A program made the position numbers and the translations under genes. The notes below the pieces were generated by a model. The model was not told where the DNA came from. It did not search any database and saw nothing but the letters and a program-made list of their open reading frames with translations. 64,000 bases of DNA from Kineosporia mesophila (lineage in GTDB: Bacteria > Actinomycetota > Actinomycetes > Actinomycetales > Kineosporiaceae). This document shows positions 7,937-17,270 of this stretch, piece after piece. Each line of letters begins with the position of its first letter. The first letter of the stretch is position 1. The stretch covers positions 178,547-242,546 of the forward strand of contig NZ_JAJOMA010000012.1 in the NCBI RefSeq assembly GCF_021129235.1, written 5' to 3'.

Positions 7937-8713
7937 ATGCAGAACCGTGCCGGGATCATGGAATCTTTGACCAGGGGTGAGGGGCGATCCGGGATCGTCA
8001 TGGATTTCGACGGGGTGCTCTCGCCCATCGTCGACGACCCGGCCGCCAGCCGTCTGCCGGCCGATCTGGCGCCCACGCTGGAACGACTGGTGAAACGGCT
8101 GGACGTGGTGGCGCTGCTGTCCGGACGGCCGGTGGACTTCCTGGCCGAGCGGGTGCCCGTTCCCGGGCTGGTGCTGCTGGGCTCGTACGGGCTGGAGCGC
8201 CGGGTGGACGGCTCGACGGTCGTGCGGCCGGACGTGGCGGCGTGGCTCGCCCGGGTGCGGGAGGCCGAGGCCCTGCTGACCGAGCAGCTGGCGCCGGTGC
8301 CGGGCGTCCACATCGAGGTCAAGAGCGTCGCGGTGGCCGTGCACTGGCGTAATGCCGCCGACCGGGCGACGGTGGGGCAGCTGGTGAACGAGGTCGTGGC
8401 CCGGGTGGCCGCCTCGACCGGGCTGGGGCAGGAGCCGGGCAAGCTGGTGCAGGAGCTGCGGCCGCCGCTGCCGGTGGACAAGGGCACGTCGCTGCGCGAG
8501 CTGATCGACGACCAGCGGCTCGACGTCGTGGCCTATGCGGGTGACGACAAGGGCGACCTGCCGGCGTTCGCGGCGGTGACCGCGGCGGACGGGTACCCGC
8601 TGGTGGTGCACGGGCACGAGACGGCGCCGGAGGTCGCGGCGGTGGCCGGTACCCATTTCGAGGGCCCGGAGGATTTCGCCTCCTGGCTGGAAGAGCTGTC
8701 CCAGGCTGACTGA
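7937..8713 (+). CDS. Trehalose-6-phosphate phosphatase-like HAD protein
   Basis: 258 residues from the ATG at 7937 (an in-frame TTG at 7901 would add 12). The HAD motifs follow the OtsB pattern: MDFDGVLSPI (nucleophile and acid Asp), LLSGRPVDF, GSYGLE, then LQELRPPLPVDKG with its Lys, and YAGDDKGDLPAF. The enzyme is expected to remove phosphate from trehalose 6-phosphate or a similar phosphorylated glycoside in the cytoplasm. No otsA is adjacent. The next gene, 34 bp downstream, is a glycosyltransferase, so the pair may make a phosphorylated glycoside and then dephosphorylate it, perhaps an osmolyte other than trehalose. Confidence 0.75.
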   Translation: MQNRAGIMESLTRGEGRSGIVMDFDGVLSPIVDDPAASRLPADLAPTLERLVKRLDVVALLSGRPVDFLAERVPVPGLVLLGSYGLERRVDGSTVVRPDVAAWLARVREAEALLTEQLAPVPGVHIEVKSVAVAVHWRNAADRATVGQLVNEVVARVAASTGLGQEPGKLVQELRPPLPVDKGTSLRELIDDQRLDVVAYAGDDKGDLPAFAAVTAADGYPLVVHGHETAPEVAAVAGTHFEGPEDFASWLEELSQAD

Positions 8714-8747
8714 CGAGGCCGACGAGGCTGATGAGGGAGACGCAAGG

Positions 8748-10154
8748 ATGCGTATCGGACTGGTTTCCGGAGATGGTGTTCCGGTCAGTGGACTGCTCAC
8801 GATCTTCCGCAACGTGATCGACCTGGGTCGCAGGGAGGGCCTGGTGGAGGCGGGCCCGGTGCCGGCCGAGCTGGGCTACTCCTGGCGCCCGGACAAGCCC
8901 GGGTACTTCCCCGACGGTCCACCGGATCCGGAGGGGCACGAGTTCCTGGCCCCGCTGTCGATCCCGCTCCCGTCCGGCCCGGAGGCGGCCGGATGGACGG
9001 CCGTCCGGAACGCGGTGGCGCAGGCCGACGCACTCGACGATGCGGGCCGCGAGGAGCTCCGGCAGCGTATCGACCGGCTGGCCGCCCCCTACCGGGAGTA
9101 CTTCGGGCAGTGGCTCCGGGAGGCTCAGGTCGACTGGGTCTGCGCGGTCAACCTGACGCTGTCCGACGCGGTGCCGGTCACGGCGGCCCTGCACCAGGCG
9201 GCCGCCGAGTATTACGGCGCGAGAGGTTCCGGTGGCGTGCTGTTCTGGGACCACGACCTGTTCGGCAGCTGCGCCATCTTCGAGGACGGGCTGCGGGTCT
9301 ACCCGGATCACCCGAACGATTTCACCCCCCTGCCGGCGGACGAGCCGTACCATCGCTGGGCGGTGGTCTCGGAGTCGCTGGCGCAGGAGTGCCGCCGGTA
9401 TCCGACCGGGGCCGGGCCGCACATCGTCCCGAATGTGCTGCCCGAGGTCCCGGCCGGTCCGCTCGAGGACCGGCACCATGAATTCCTGCGTCAGCAGGGC
9501 ATTTCGCCCGACCGCCCGATTCTGCTGAACCCGGTGCGGGTGTTCCGGGTGAAGGGCGTGGAGATCGCGCTGGACGTGCTGGCCGGGGCCCGGCAGGGCA
9601 ACGACGGCCAGGCCCCGGTGCTGCTGGTGTTCGGTGGGCTGAGCGAAGACCCGGTCTACGCCCAGGAGGTCGTCGCCAAGGCCCGCTCCCTGGGGCTGGA
9701 GCAGGACCTCCGGTTCCTCGAAGGGGTTCCGCTGCGCAGTTATCTGGACGGGACCGGTCGCTGGCACCTGGACGAGGTCGACCTGCTGCGGCTGGCCACG
9801 GCCGGTCGTGGGGGTGTGGTGTTCACCCCGAACCTCCCGGACGTCGAGACCGTCGGCCTGGGCCCGGCCCTGGCCGCGGTGGCCGGAATTCCCTGTGCCG
9901 TCACCGACTACGACGCCTTCGTCCCGACCTACGGCAAAGACTTCTGGACGGTCCGGGTCGGCCCGTCGGCCCAGGACGCGCAGCGGGCGGGCCGGGAGCT
10001 GATGACCGTGCTCCGGACCCGTCCGGCCGAGCTGGAAGACCGTCTGCGCCGCAACCGGCAGGTCGCGCAGGAGAACTTCCCCACCGGCCCGTGGGTGGAC
10101 CTGCTGCGGGAGCTCACCGCGGCTGCCGGCCCGGCTCAGAAGATGCCGGAGTAG
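8748..10154 (+). CDS. GT4-like glycosyltransferase partner of the phosphatase
   Basis: A 468-residue protein with a two-domain GT-B appearance. The N-terminal half starts [10 protein letters not shown] and contains [10 protein letters not shown]. The acceptor/donor half contains [30 protein letters not shown] (the hinge and start of the nucleotide-sugar domain), LLVFGGLS, and [20 protein letters not shown] with an acidic residue where retaining GT4 enzymes bind the donor sugar. It is therefore probably a retaining transferase using an NDP-sugar. It is co-directional with the trehalose-phosphatase-like gene, suggesting two consecutive steps. Its last 19 bases overlap the 3' end of the convergent acdS gene. 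The acceptor is not predictable. Confidence 0.65.
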   Translation: MRIGLVSGDGVPVSGLLTIFRNVIDLGRREGLVEAGPVPAELGYSWRPDKPGYFPDGPPDPEGHEFLAPLSIPLPSGPEAAGWTAVRNAVAQADALDDAGREELRQRIDRLAAPYREYFGQWLREAQVDWVCAVNLTLSDAVPVTAALHQAAAEYYGARGSGGVLFWDHDLFGSCAIFEDGLRVYPDHPNDFTPLPADEPYHRWAVVSESLAQECRRYPTGAGPHIVPNVLPEVPAGPLEDRHHEFLRQQGISPDRPILLNPVRVFRVKGVEIALDVLAGARQGNDGQAPVLLVFGGLSEDPVYAQEVVAKARSLGLEQDLRFLEGVPLRSYLDGTGRWHLDEVDLLRLATAGRGGVVFTPNLPDVETVGLGPALAAVAGIPCAVTDYDAFVPTYGKDFWTVRVGPSAQDAQRAGRELMTVLRTRPAELEDRLRRNRQVAQENFPTGPWVDLLRELTAAAGPAQKMPE

Positions 10155-11140
10155 GCATTCAGGGCGGGCTGGCCGCCCAGGTGGGCGTACAGCACGGTGG
10201 AGTCGGCCGGGATGTCGCCCTGGCGGACCAGGTCGATCAGCCCGGCCATCGACTTGCCCTCGTAGACCGGGTCGATGATCATGCCCTCGAGCTCACCGGT
10301 CAGGCGGATGGCGTCGATGGTCGACTGCACCGGCACGCCGTACAGGTCACCGGCCCAGCCTTCGAGCACGGTGATCTCGTCGTCGCGCAGGTCGCGGCCC
10401 AGGCCGATGAGATCGGCGGTGTGACGGGCGATCCGCCCGACCTGAGCGCGGGTCTTCTCCAGGGTGGCGGAGGCGTCGATGCCGATCACCCGGCGGGGAC
10501 GGTCCTGCTGGGCGAAACCGGCGATCATGCCGGCGTGCGTGGAACCGGTGACCGTGCAGACCACGATCGTGTCGAAGAAGACGCCGAGCTGAGCCTCCTG
10601 CTGCTCTACCTCGCCGGCCCAGTTGGCGAAACCCAGCCCACCAAGCCGATGTTCGGAGGCGCCGGCGGGGATGCCGTAGGGCGTGCCACCGGCGGCCCGG
10701 ACGTCTTCCAGGGCCTGTTCCCAGGAGTCACGGATGCCGATGTCGAATCCGGCGGCGTCGAGCTGGACCGTCGCCCCCATGATCCGCGAGAGCAGGATGT
10801 TGCCGACCTTGTCGTTGACGGCGTCCGGCCAATCGACCCATTTCTCCTGCACCAGGCGCGCCTTGAGTCCTAGCTGGGCCGCGACGGCGGCGACCTGACG
10901 GGTGTGGTTGGACTGATAGCCGCCGATCGACACGAGGGTGTCGGCGCCGCTGGCCAGGGCATCGGGGACGATGTACTCCAGCTTGCGGGTCTTGTTGCCG
11001 CCGTAGGCAAGACCGGAGTTGCAGTCCTCGCGCTTGGCCCAGATCTGCGGGCCGCCCAGGTGCTGGGTCAGGCGGTCGAGCGGATGCACCGGACTGGGCC
11101 CGAAGAGCAGCGGGTAACGGTCGAAATCGTCGAGCGACAC
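10136..11140 (-). CDS. acdS: 1-aminocyclopropane-1-carboxylate deaminase
   Basis: 334 residues, a full-length match to ACC deaminase, a PLP enzyme that opens the ACC ring to 2-oxobutyrate and ammonia and so lowers plant ethylene. The protein begins [23 protein letters not shown] Lys50 is in [12 protein letters not shown] and is followed by [31 protein letters not shown] binds the phosphate, and YEGKSMAGL lies near the C-terminus. The GTG at 11140 has AGGAG about 7 bases upstream. It is 26 bp downstream of a GntR regulator on the same strand, which probably controls it. D-cysteine desulfhydrase is the nearest alternative, but overall similarity favours AcdS. Confidence 0.88.
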   Translation of the reverse strand: MSLDDFDRYPLLFGPSPVHPLDRLTQHLGGPQIWAKREDCNSGLAYGGNKTRKLEYIVPDALASGADTLVSIGGYQSNHTRQVAAVAAQLGLKARLVQEKWVDWPDAVNDKVGNILLSRIMGATVQLDAAGFDIGIRDSWEQALEDVRAAGGTPYGIPAGASEHRLGGLGFANWAGEVEQQEAQLGVFFDTIVVCTVTGSTHAGMIAGFAQQDRPRRVIGIDASATLEKTRAQVGRIARHTADLIGLGRDLRDDEITVLEGWAGDLYGVPVQSTIDAIRLTGELEGMIIDPVYEGKSMAGLIDLVRQGDIPADSTVLYAHLGGQPALNAYSGIF

Positions 11141-11166
11141 GGGGTTCTCCTGCAATTGAGGTGGGT

Positions 11167-11817
11167 TCAGTCGGTGGGCGGCTGGAGGGTCATCCAGTTG
11201 GCGCGGGTCAGCCGGGCGGCGCCGTCGGCGTCCCCGTCCCGCGCGTGCTGGATGATCGAGCGGTGCTGGGCGACGGACGCCCGCCCGGTGAGCGAGGCGA
11301 AACGGACCCGCTCCATGCGCCGCAGTAACGGCGTCACGTCCTCGAGGATGCCGGCCAGCATGCGGTTGGCCGCGAGGTCGACGAACACCCGGTGAAAGGC
11401 GTCGTCCGCGGCGATCGCGGCATCGACGTCGGCCTGGGCGAGCGCGGCGGCGAACGCGGTGTTGGCGGTCTTCATCGTGGCCAGGTGGGCCGGGCTCACC
11501 AGGGGCACGGCCTCGCGGGCGGCGAGCTCGTGCAGGCCGGCGGCGACGGCCTGCGCCTCGACCGCGGCCCGCACGTCGATGGGTGCCACGAGCGTCTTGC
11601 TCCCGGGCCGGATCTGGACCAGGCCGGTCTTCTCCAGATGGGTCAGGGCTTCTCGCACCGGGGTGCGGCTGACCCCGAGCCAGGCACACAGCTCGGCGTC
11701 GACCAGTCGCTCACCCGGCTCAAGTGTGCCGTCGACGATCGCCGCACGCAGCGCCACCAGGGCGCGGTCGCGCAGCAGGGTGCGAGGAGTCGCGGCGCTT
11801 GCATGGGGGACCGGCAT
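11167..11817 (-). CDS. GntR-family (FadR/FCD) transcriptional regulator
   Basis: 216 residues. The N-terminal winged helix contains [20 protein letters not shown] and [20 protein letters not shown] (residues about 23-62), the GntR signature. The C-terminal all-helical FCD ligand domain has [10 protein letters not shown] and a later [13 protein letters not shown] whose histidines may hold a metal. It lies directly upstream of acdS in the same orientation and probably senses an ACC- or amino-acid-related ligand, whereas many proteobacterial acdS genes use an Lrp-type regulator. A palindromic TGCATGCA lies 24-31 bp upstream of its start. Confidence 0.85.
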   Translation of the reverse strand: MPVPHASAATPRTLLRDRALVALRAAIVDGTLEPGERLVDAELCAWLGVSRTPVREALTHLEKTGLVQIRPGSKTLVAPIDVRAAVEAQAVAAGLHELAAREAVPLVSPAHLATMKTANTAFAAALAQADVDAAIAADDAFHRVFVDLAANRMLAGILEDVTPLLRRMERVRFASLTGRASVAQHRSIIQHARDGDADGAARLTRANWMTLQPPTD

Positions 11818-11850
11818 GCGGAATACGGTATGCGAAATATTGCATGCAGG
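11818..11850 (-). promoter_or_regulatory. Probable operator/promoter of gntR-acdS
   Basis: An AT-richer stretch just upstream of the gntR start contains ATGCGAAATATTGCATGC, with an 8-bp palindrome TGCATGCA at 11841-11848 and a related GTATGC at 11828-11833. GntR/FCD proteins commonly bind short palindromes next to their own gene, so autoregulation is plausible but unproven. Confidence 0.35.
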
Positions 11851-11889
11851 CCAGAACCGGCGAACCCCAGACTCCTCACCCCGCCCATC

Positions 11890-11940
11890 CGTTCGTGATC
11901 AGGCAAACCTCCACGGGGAGGTTTTGCCTGATCACGAACG
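11890..11940. repeat. Palindromic repeat, copy 1
   Basis: A near-perfect inverted repeat: the left arm starts CGTTCGTGATCAGGC (11890-11912), a 4-base loop follows (ACGG), and the right arm (11917-11940) ends GCCTGATCACGAACG. The arms differ only by one extra base in a T/A run. The same CGTNCGTGATCAGGC core recurs at 31542-31592 and 32665-32721. Here it sits between the gntR start and the methyltransferase stop, where it may act as a terminator or as a REP-like element. Confidence 0.8.
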
Positions 11941-11968
11941 AGGAGTGGAGGGAGATCCCGGATCTCAG

Positions 11969-12943
11969 CTACGGCTGGTTGCGCACCAGGGTCAGGTTTC
12001 CGAGGTTCGTGGCCACCTGCCGCACGAGCACGAACCCGGCGGCCTGGGCCTCAGCGGCCAGTTCGTCCACGGTGTGCCCGCCGCTGATGCCCCGCTGTCC
12101 CAGCTGCACGACGTCGGTCAAGCCGGCGAGCTGCTCCTGCAGGATCAGCAGGCCGTCATCGGTCAGGGCCTGCCGCAGCACGGCGAGGGTGGCGGGCCGC
12201 CCGGCGTCGGGGAAGAAGCACTGGGCCCAGTAGGCCACCCGGAACGTGCTGCGGTCGTTCAGGTTCCGGGCGTCCACGCAGCGCACCTCGACCTGGTCGG
12301 TCAGGCCCAGCTCGTCACGGCGGCGCACCGCCTCGGCGGCGACCTCGGGCACGATGTCCACCCCGACCAGCTTCAGCTGCGGGTACAGCTGCGCGGTGGT
12401 GAGCAGCGCGCCACCCACCCCACTGCCCAGGTCGAGCATCGGCCCACCACTCTCCAGCACGGCCGACACCTCCGGCATCGCGTCGTAGACCGAGCGGTAG
12501 AGCATCTGCGTGACCGGGTCGGCCGCTACCCCGGCGTCCCGGGCCACGACCAACGCGGCCACCCCGTCCACCATGCCGGGTTCCTCGCGGTCCAGCTTCT
12601 CCAGCGAGGCCAGGTCCAGCCGGGCCGAGTCCAGCACGGTCTCCAGGCTCACGCCCGACTCCCCGGCCAGCAGGTCGGCGAACGGCGGCGTGAGCTGCCA
12701 GGTGCCGTCGGCCTCGTTCGCCACACCGGCTTGCTTGAGGACGTCCACCACACCTTGCACGCGCGCCTGCGGCCAGGCGTCGGTGGTCAGGGCGGCTGGT
12801 GACAAGGGCTCGGCGAGCTTCTCCAGCCAGCCCATCCGGTGGGTGGCCTCGACGATGGCCAGGGTCTGCGCACCCCTGACCCATTCCCGCACGATCCCGC
12901 GGGCGGCCAGGGCGTTCAGCAGGGGCGGCTGCGTGTCAGTCAT
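11969..12943 (-). CDS. SAM-dependent O-methyltransferase-like protein
   Basis: 324 residues. The N-terminal helical dimerisation and winged-helix region (about residues 1-150) resembles polyketide and plant-type O-methyltransferases. The Rossmann domain has motif I MLDLGSGVGGALLTTA and motif II LVGVDIVPEV, followed by a post-motif region with LNDRSTFRVAYWAQCFFPDA. The substrate is unknown. The ATG at 12943 follows GGAG by 6 bases; an upstream ATG at 12982 is less likely. It appears to be transcribed alone, with the palindromic repeat after its stop. Confidence 0.75.
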   Translation of the reverse strand: MTDTQPPLLNALAARGIVREWVRGAQTLAIVEATHRMGWLEKLAEPLSPAALTTDAWPQARVQGVVDVLKQAGVANEADGTWQLTPPFADLLAGESGVSLETVLDSARLDLASLEKLDREEPGMVDGVAALVVARDAGVAADPVTQMLYRSVYDAMPEVSAVLESGGPMLDLGSGVGGALLTTAQLYPQLKLVGVDIVPEVAAEAVRRRDELGLTDQVEVRCVDARNLNDRSTFRVAYWAQCFFPDAGRPATLAVLRQALTDDGLLILQEQLAGLTDVVQLGQRGISGGHTVDELAAEAQAAGFVLVRQVATNLGNLTLVRNQP

Positions 12944-13034
12944 GTGCTTCTCCAGTTCCGGCAACAGGTAAGGGCCGGACAAGAGGGAGCGGGACGATCA
13001 GAAATGCGCCCTCGTCGGAGTGATCCGGGTCACG

Positions 13035-14000
13035 TCACCGATCGGCGGTCCGATCGGCGGGGTGATGGGTGCCGTACGTGATGCCCATCCGCGATCCCCG
13101 CCCCTGGTCGAGGGTGAACAGGGCCGCCATCGTGGGCGGGCAGTGCTCGGGATCGGACGGCGGGTTCAGGAAGTCCGCCTCCCACAGCAGCACGTCCTTA
13201 CTGGCCACGGTGTTGTGCAGCCGGACCTTCACGTCGGCGCTGAAGGTGAGGTCAAGCATGTCCAGCAACAGCGTGCGCCGCCCGTGCAGGAAGCCCATGA
13301 CCACGATCGACGCGTCCGGGTGGTACCAGTCGTCGAGCACCCGGCCGAACGTCCCGTCGGTCATCGCCCCGAGGATCTGGGTGGACTCGCGGTGCCAGAC
13401 CGAGGCCGCGGTATCGGCACGAACATCGGTACGCACCTGATCTGCGGTCTCCTGCAGGCGCTTCGCCAGCACCCGGCGCCCGTCGCGCAGCCGGCTGCCC
13501 ACCGTCTCGGGCAGGATCCCGCAGATCTGGCCGATCTCGCGGTACGACGACACCCCGCTGAAGTAGCGCAGCAGCATCACCTCCCGCACCGGCGCGGACA
13601 GACCGGCCATCGCCTCGCGCACCCAGTCGCGGTGTACGGCCCGCTCGAGCCGGTCTTCCGGACGGGGCCCGGGATCGGGCGGCAGCAGGGGCTCGGGGTC
13701 GGGCACCGGCACGGCCCGCCGGGCCCGCAGCTGGGCGCGGCAGTTGTTGCGCACGATCGCCTTGGCCCAGGGCCCGAACCCGTTCACGTCGCGCAGGTCG
13801 GGCAGCCGCTGCATCGCGATCAGGAGAGCGTCCTGCACCGCGTCGTCCGCGTCGTCGGTGTACCCGAGCACCGCGATCGCCGTGGCCCGCAGCGAGGCCT
13901 GGTGCCGCTGGACCAGCAGGGCGAACGCCGTCATGTCCCCGGCCCGGGCCGACCGGATCAGATGCTCGTCCGGTGCCACTTCGTCCACTGCTGCCCTCAC
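13035..14000 (-). CDS. ECF sigma factor with SnoaL-like C-terminal extension
   Basis: 321 residues. Sigma region 2 includes DEHLIRSARAGDMTAFALLV and GYTDDADDAVQDALLIAM. Region 4 includes LSAPVREVMLLRYFSGVSSY and then REIGQICGILPETVGSRL. Residues after about 200 form a SnoaL/NTF2-like domain (VLDDWYHPDASIVVMGFLHG), as in ECF groups whose activity is set by the fused domain instead of a separate anti-sigma. No anti-sigma gene is adjacent. The GTG at 14000 follows AGGAGG by 9 bases. Three phased CGCTGA units lie just upstream (14024-14049). Confidence 0.82.
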   Translation of the reverse strand: MRAAVDEVAPDEHLIRSARAGDMTAFALLVQRHQASLRATAIAVLGYTDDADDAVQDALLIAMQRLPDLRDVNGFGPWAKAIVRNNCRAQLRARRAVPVPDPEPLLPPDPGPRPEDRLERAVHRDWVREAMAGLSAPVREVMLLRYFSGVSSYREIGQICGILPETVGSRLRDGRRVLAKRLQETADQVRTDVRADTAASVWHRESTQILGAMTDGTFGRVLDDWYHPDASIVVMGFLHGRRTLLLDMLDLTFSADVKVRLHNTVASKDVLLWEADFLNPPSDPEHCPPTMAALFTLDQGRGSRMGITYGTHHPADRTADR

Positions 14001-14023
14001 GCCCTCTCGCCTCCTGCCGCGTC

Positions 14024-14049
14024 CGCTGATGTTCGCTGATGTTCGCTGA
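14024..14049. repeat. Phased 10-bp direct repeats upstream of the sigma gene
   Basis: CGCTGATGTT occurs at 14024-14033 and again at 14034-14043, followed by CGCTGA at 14044-14049. A 10-bp period puts the units on the same face of the helix, 24-50 bp upstream of the sigma factor start, which would suit a repeated protein-binding site. Simple slippage duplication is the alternative. Confidence 0.5.
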
Positions 14050-14195
14050 CCAGGATTCTCCCGGATGAATCGGACGCAACCCCAGCGTGAGGATCGCGAA
14101 GGGGAACGGTTCTGACCGGGACCTCGGTGTCAGCCGAGTAGAGCGGTGGAGGCGCGGCCGGGCCGACGGTGACCGGAGTGTGGGGCGGCAGGTCT

Positions 14196-14249
14196 GCGTT
14201 GTGTACACCTGGTACATCCGGTACCGGATGTACCAGGTGTACACAACGC
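14196..14249. repeat. 54-bp perfect palindrome without a loop
   Basis: The two 27-base halves, GCGTTGTGTACACCTGGTAC plus ATCCGGT and its exact reverse complement, meet at 14222/14223 with no spacer and no mismatch. Symmetry stops exactly at both ends. It lies in a 534-bp gene-free region between the divergent ECF sigma gene (14000, minus) and the exported NHL/OmpA protein (14535, plus), so it is not at a gene end and is not an ordinary terminator. It contains smaller palindromes (GTGTACAC, GGTACC). Apart from this and the direct repeats, I see nothing defined in 14001-14534. Confidence 0.9.
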
Positions 14250-14534
14250 GTCGGCTGTCCTGCGGGTGGATGGGCAGGGCATGGTGCGGTGCCGGGGTGG
14301 ACCACTGAATGAGCGCGGGTGGGAACGGAACCAGAGGATCCGATCGGCCAGATCCGGGCCCCGGCGGGAGCGCACTCAGATGGACCCCGCTGTGTTTGCC
14401 TTCGCGGGTATCGCCCTCGGGCCGCTACCGCGCCGGTCGTCCGGGGCGCTCCGGAGAAAGGGGTCGTCATCGGTGAGCCCCACCCGACCCCGATGTAGCC
14501 ATGGGTATCTGTAGCATCACCCTCGGTAAAAACA

Positions 14535-17090
14535 ATGGGGGTGGGCATGGCCAGGTACGGAAGTCGGCGGTATGCGCGCAAAGGATCGGCTCTGGTCCCG
14601 GCGCTGAGCCTGATCGTGGCCGGGGTGGTGGTGCTCGATTCGCAGCCGGCGGTCGCGGCGGTGCCACCTAGCGCGACGGCCGTTTACGACCTGGATGTCT
14701 ATGCCGGTGGCACGTCGGCTTTCCCGGCGACCAACGGCATGAGCGCGGTGGAGAACATCGACTTCGACTCCTCGGGCAATCTGTACGCCGCCGACTACAA
14801 CAACTTTCGTATTGTGAAGATCTCACCGTCACATGCGTTCACGGTCATCGCCGGAAACGGCGGTTACGGGAGCCCGACGCCGGGCCCGGCCACGAGCACG
14901 CCCCTGGGTTTCGTCACCGGCGTCGCGGTCGAGGCTAACGGTGACGTGCTCGCAGCCGACCCGACCAACGCGCTGGTCTACCGGATCACCGCGGCCGGTC
15001 AGCTGAGCGTCGTGGCCGGGGGCGGCGGAGGCACGCCCTCCAGCACGCCGGCCGCGGCGACGTCCGTCTCCCTGAACAGCCCGAGCAACGTCGTGGCCGA
15101 CCCGTCCGGGGGCTTCTACATCGTCGAGGCGGACACAACGGGACGCGTCAGTAAGGTCAGTTCCGGTGGCCAGATCAGTGTCGTGGCCGGTGGCGGGGTC
15201 ACAGCCCCCACCACCACGGCGGGTCCGGCCACCGCGATGTCGCTGAGCTTCCCCTCCTCCGCGGCCCTGGCCGCCGACGGAACCCTTTACCTCGTGGACG
15301 CCGGGACCTATGTCGAGAAAATCACCCCGGCCGGTCAGCTCAGTGTCGTGGCCGGTGACGGCACCACGGCGGCGCCCGTGCCCGGCCCGGCGACGGCGTC
15401 ACCGATGGGCCCGCAGACGGTGACCCTGGACAGCGCCGGGAACCTGATCATCTCCGACAACGCCAACGGTCGCCTCGAGAAGATCACCCCGGCCGGCACG
15501 CTGAGCGTCATCGGTGGTGACGGCACGGTTTTCCCGCCACTGCCCGCGGTTCCCGGACCCCTCCTGAACTCGCCCCTGATCACGGTGTCCGGCCTGGCCG
15601 TCAACCCGCTGGACAGCGAGATCTACATCGCCAGCCGGGTCAACAGCGAGATATACCGAACCACCGTGCGCGACCTGCCCGCCGCCCCGACGGCTCTGAA
15701 CGCCTCGGCCGGTGACGCGCAACTGGCCCTGACCTTCAACGCCCCAGGCAATATTGGCGGAGCCGCGATCAGCGCCTACCAGACATCCATCGACGCCGGC
15801 GCGACCTGGCAGGCTCTGGTCACCACCGGCAGCACCTCCCTGACCGGGTCCATCACGGGGCTGACCAACGGCACGACCTACACCGTGCGGGTGCGGGCCG
15901 TGAACTCGGTCGGCGCCGGACCGGCCTCGGTCCTGACCACCGCGACGCCCACGGCATCGGTGCCGCCGCCCGTTCCGTCCCTGCCTGCGCCCAGTCCGGC
16001 GGCTGCCTCCAGTACCGGTGCCGGGCGTAGCGCCCAGACCGCCCAGGTTTCCCTGCAGACGGGACAGAGCCTGTCCCTGCTCCAGAACGGCCGGGCCGTG
16101 ACGCGAATCGTGGTGGACGAGGTGGGTGTCTATCTCGCCGACCCCACGACGGGAGTCATCACCTTCACCCCCGCGGTGGGATTCACCGGGGTCGCGGCGG
16201 CGGTCACGTTCCAGGTCAGCGACGCCGCCACGGGCCTTTCGGGAACGGCTCTCTACACCGTGACCGTGACCGTTCCCGCGCCGCCGTCGCTCAGCAACCT
16301 CAGCAGCACCGGTAGCGGTAGCCAGGGCATCGAGGTGGATCTCCCGGCCGACGCCACGCTGGCCCTCGTCGGCACCGACGATGTGCCCACCACCCGCGTG
16401 CCCGTCACCGGCCAGGGCGCCTACACCCTCGACGCCGTCCGCTCCCGCATCACCTTCATCCCCACGTCCGGGTTCGCCGGCCGGGCCACTCCGGTCACCT
16501 ACCGTGTCAGTGACGCCTACGACCAGCACACCGACGCTCTCTACAGTGCGCGTGTGGTGGCCCCCGCACCCCCCTCACGTCCTGGCCCTCCGACACCCGC
16601 GCCGACACCGATCGACCGCTCCCACTGGGTGAAGGTTCCCCGGAACCCCAACGCCGTCCACGGAAAAGAGCGCCGCACCCAGGCATTCAACGCCTCGTTC
16701 TCCGGTATCGATGCCTACCCCATCCCCGCTCTGAAGGAACGGCAGCTGCGGCGGGGGCAGGCCACCACCCTTTCCGGGGACGGTCTGTTCACCTTCGACC
16801 GCGCCACCCTGACCGCCGAGGGCCGGTCACAGGTCAAGGCCGTCGTGCACAACCTCGAGGAGGCCGTCAGCGTCCGGTGCGAGGGGTACACCGACTACGC
16901 CGGATCCCGCCGTCACGAGATGACCCTCTCCCGCCGGCGCGCGCACGTCATATGTACGGCCCTTCGACGCTACGGGGCCGACGTCACGACCATGAGTCGC
17001 GGCTACGGGCCCCGGCGCCCGGCTGTCGTCGGCGGAAGCGCCCGCGGCCGCAAGGAGAACCGGCGCGTTGTCATCGTCACCACACGCTGA
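14535..17090 (+). CDS. Exported NHL-propeller / Fn3 / OmpA-like protein
   Basis: 851 residues. After a basic start and a hydrophobic signal (ALVPALSLIVAGVVVL, cleavage near PAVAA), about residues 50-380 form repeated NHL-type blades, each with ITPAGQLSVVAGDG-like loops (four clear copies of SVVAG/SVIGG). A fibronectin type III domain follows (APTALNASAGDAQLAL to TYTVRVRAVNSVGAGPASVL), then two Ig/cadherin-like repeats with GVITFTPAVGF and RITFIPTSGF. The C-terminus is an OmpA-like peptidoglycan-binding domain (LFTFDRATLTAEGRSQVKAV, then EGYTDYAGS and LSRRRAHVI). It is probably a wall-associated surface protein. The second ATG (14547), with GGGGGTGGG before it, may be the true start. Confidence 0.8.
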   Translation: MGVGMARYGSRRYARKGSALVPALSLIVAGVVVLDSQPAVAAVPPSATAVYDLDVYAGGTSAFPATNGMSAVENIDFDSSGNLYAADYNNFRIVKISPSHAFTVIAGNGGYGSPTPGPATSTPLGFVTGVAVEANGDVLAADPTNALVYRITAAGQLSVVAGGGGGTPSSTPAAATSVSLNSPSNVVADPSGGFYIVEADTTGRVSKVSSGGQISVVAGGGVTAPTTTAGPATAMSLSFPSSAALAADGTLYLVDAGTYVEKITPAGQLSVVAGDGTTAAPVPGPATASPMGPQTVTLDSAGNLIISDNANGRLEKITPAGTLSVIGGDGTVFPPLPAVPGPLLNSPLITVSGLAVNPLDSEIYIASRVNSEIYRTTVRDLPAAPTALNASAGDAQLALTFNAPGNIGGAAISAYQTSIDAGATWQALVTTGSTSLTGSITGLTNGTTYTVRVRAVNSVGAGPASVLTTATPTASVPPPVPSLPAPSPAAASSTGAGRSAQTAQVSLQTGQSLSLLQNGRAVTRIVVDEVGVYLADPTTGVITFTPAVGFTGVAAAVTFQVSDAATGLSGTALYTVTVTVPAPPSLSNLSSTGSGSQGIEVDLPADATLALVGTDDVPTTRVPVTGQGAYTLDAVRSRITFIPTSGFAGRATPVTYRVSDAYDQHTDALYSARVVAPAPPSRPGPPTPAPTPIDRSHWVKVPRNPNAVHGKERRTQAFNASFSGIDAYPIPALKERQLRRGQATTLSGDGLFTFDRATLTAEGRSQVKAVVHNLEEAVSVRCEGYTDYAGSRRHEMTLSRRRAHVICTALRRYGADVTTMSRGYGPRRPAVVGGSARGRKENRRVVIVTTR

Positions 17091-17270
17091 CGTCGGGATC
17101 ACCGGCAACGAGCGACCGGACCGCAGCACCCAGCAGCCGCTCGGTCAGGCGGGTCTCCCCGGCGTCGATCGTGGCGTCGACATCCGCCGGGGTGATGGGG
17201 GATGCCGGCGTCCTGCGACCGATGAACGCAGGCCCGGCCACTCGCGAGAGGGGGCTGAAAGAATGTCGTC

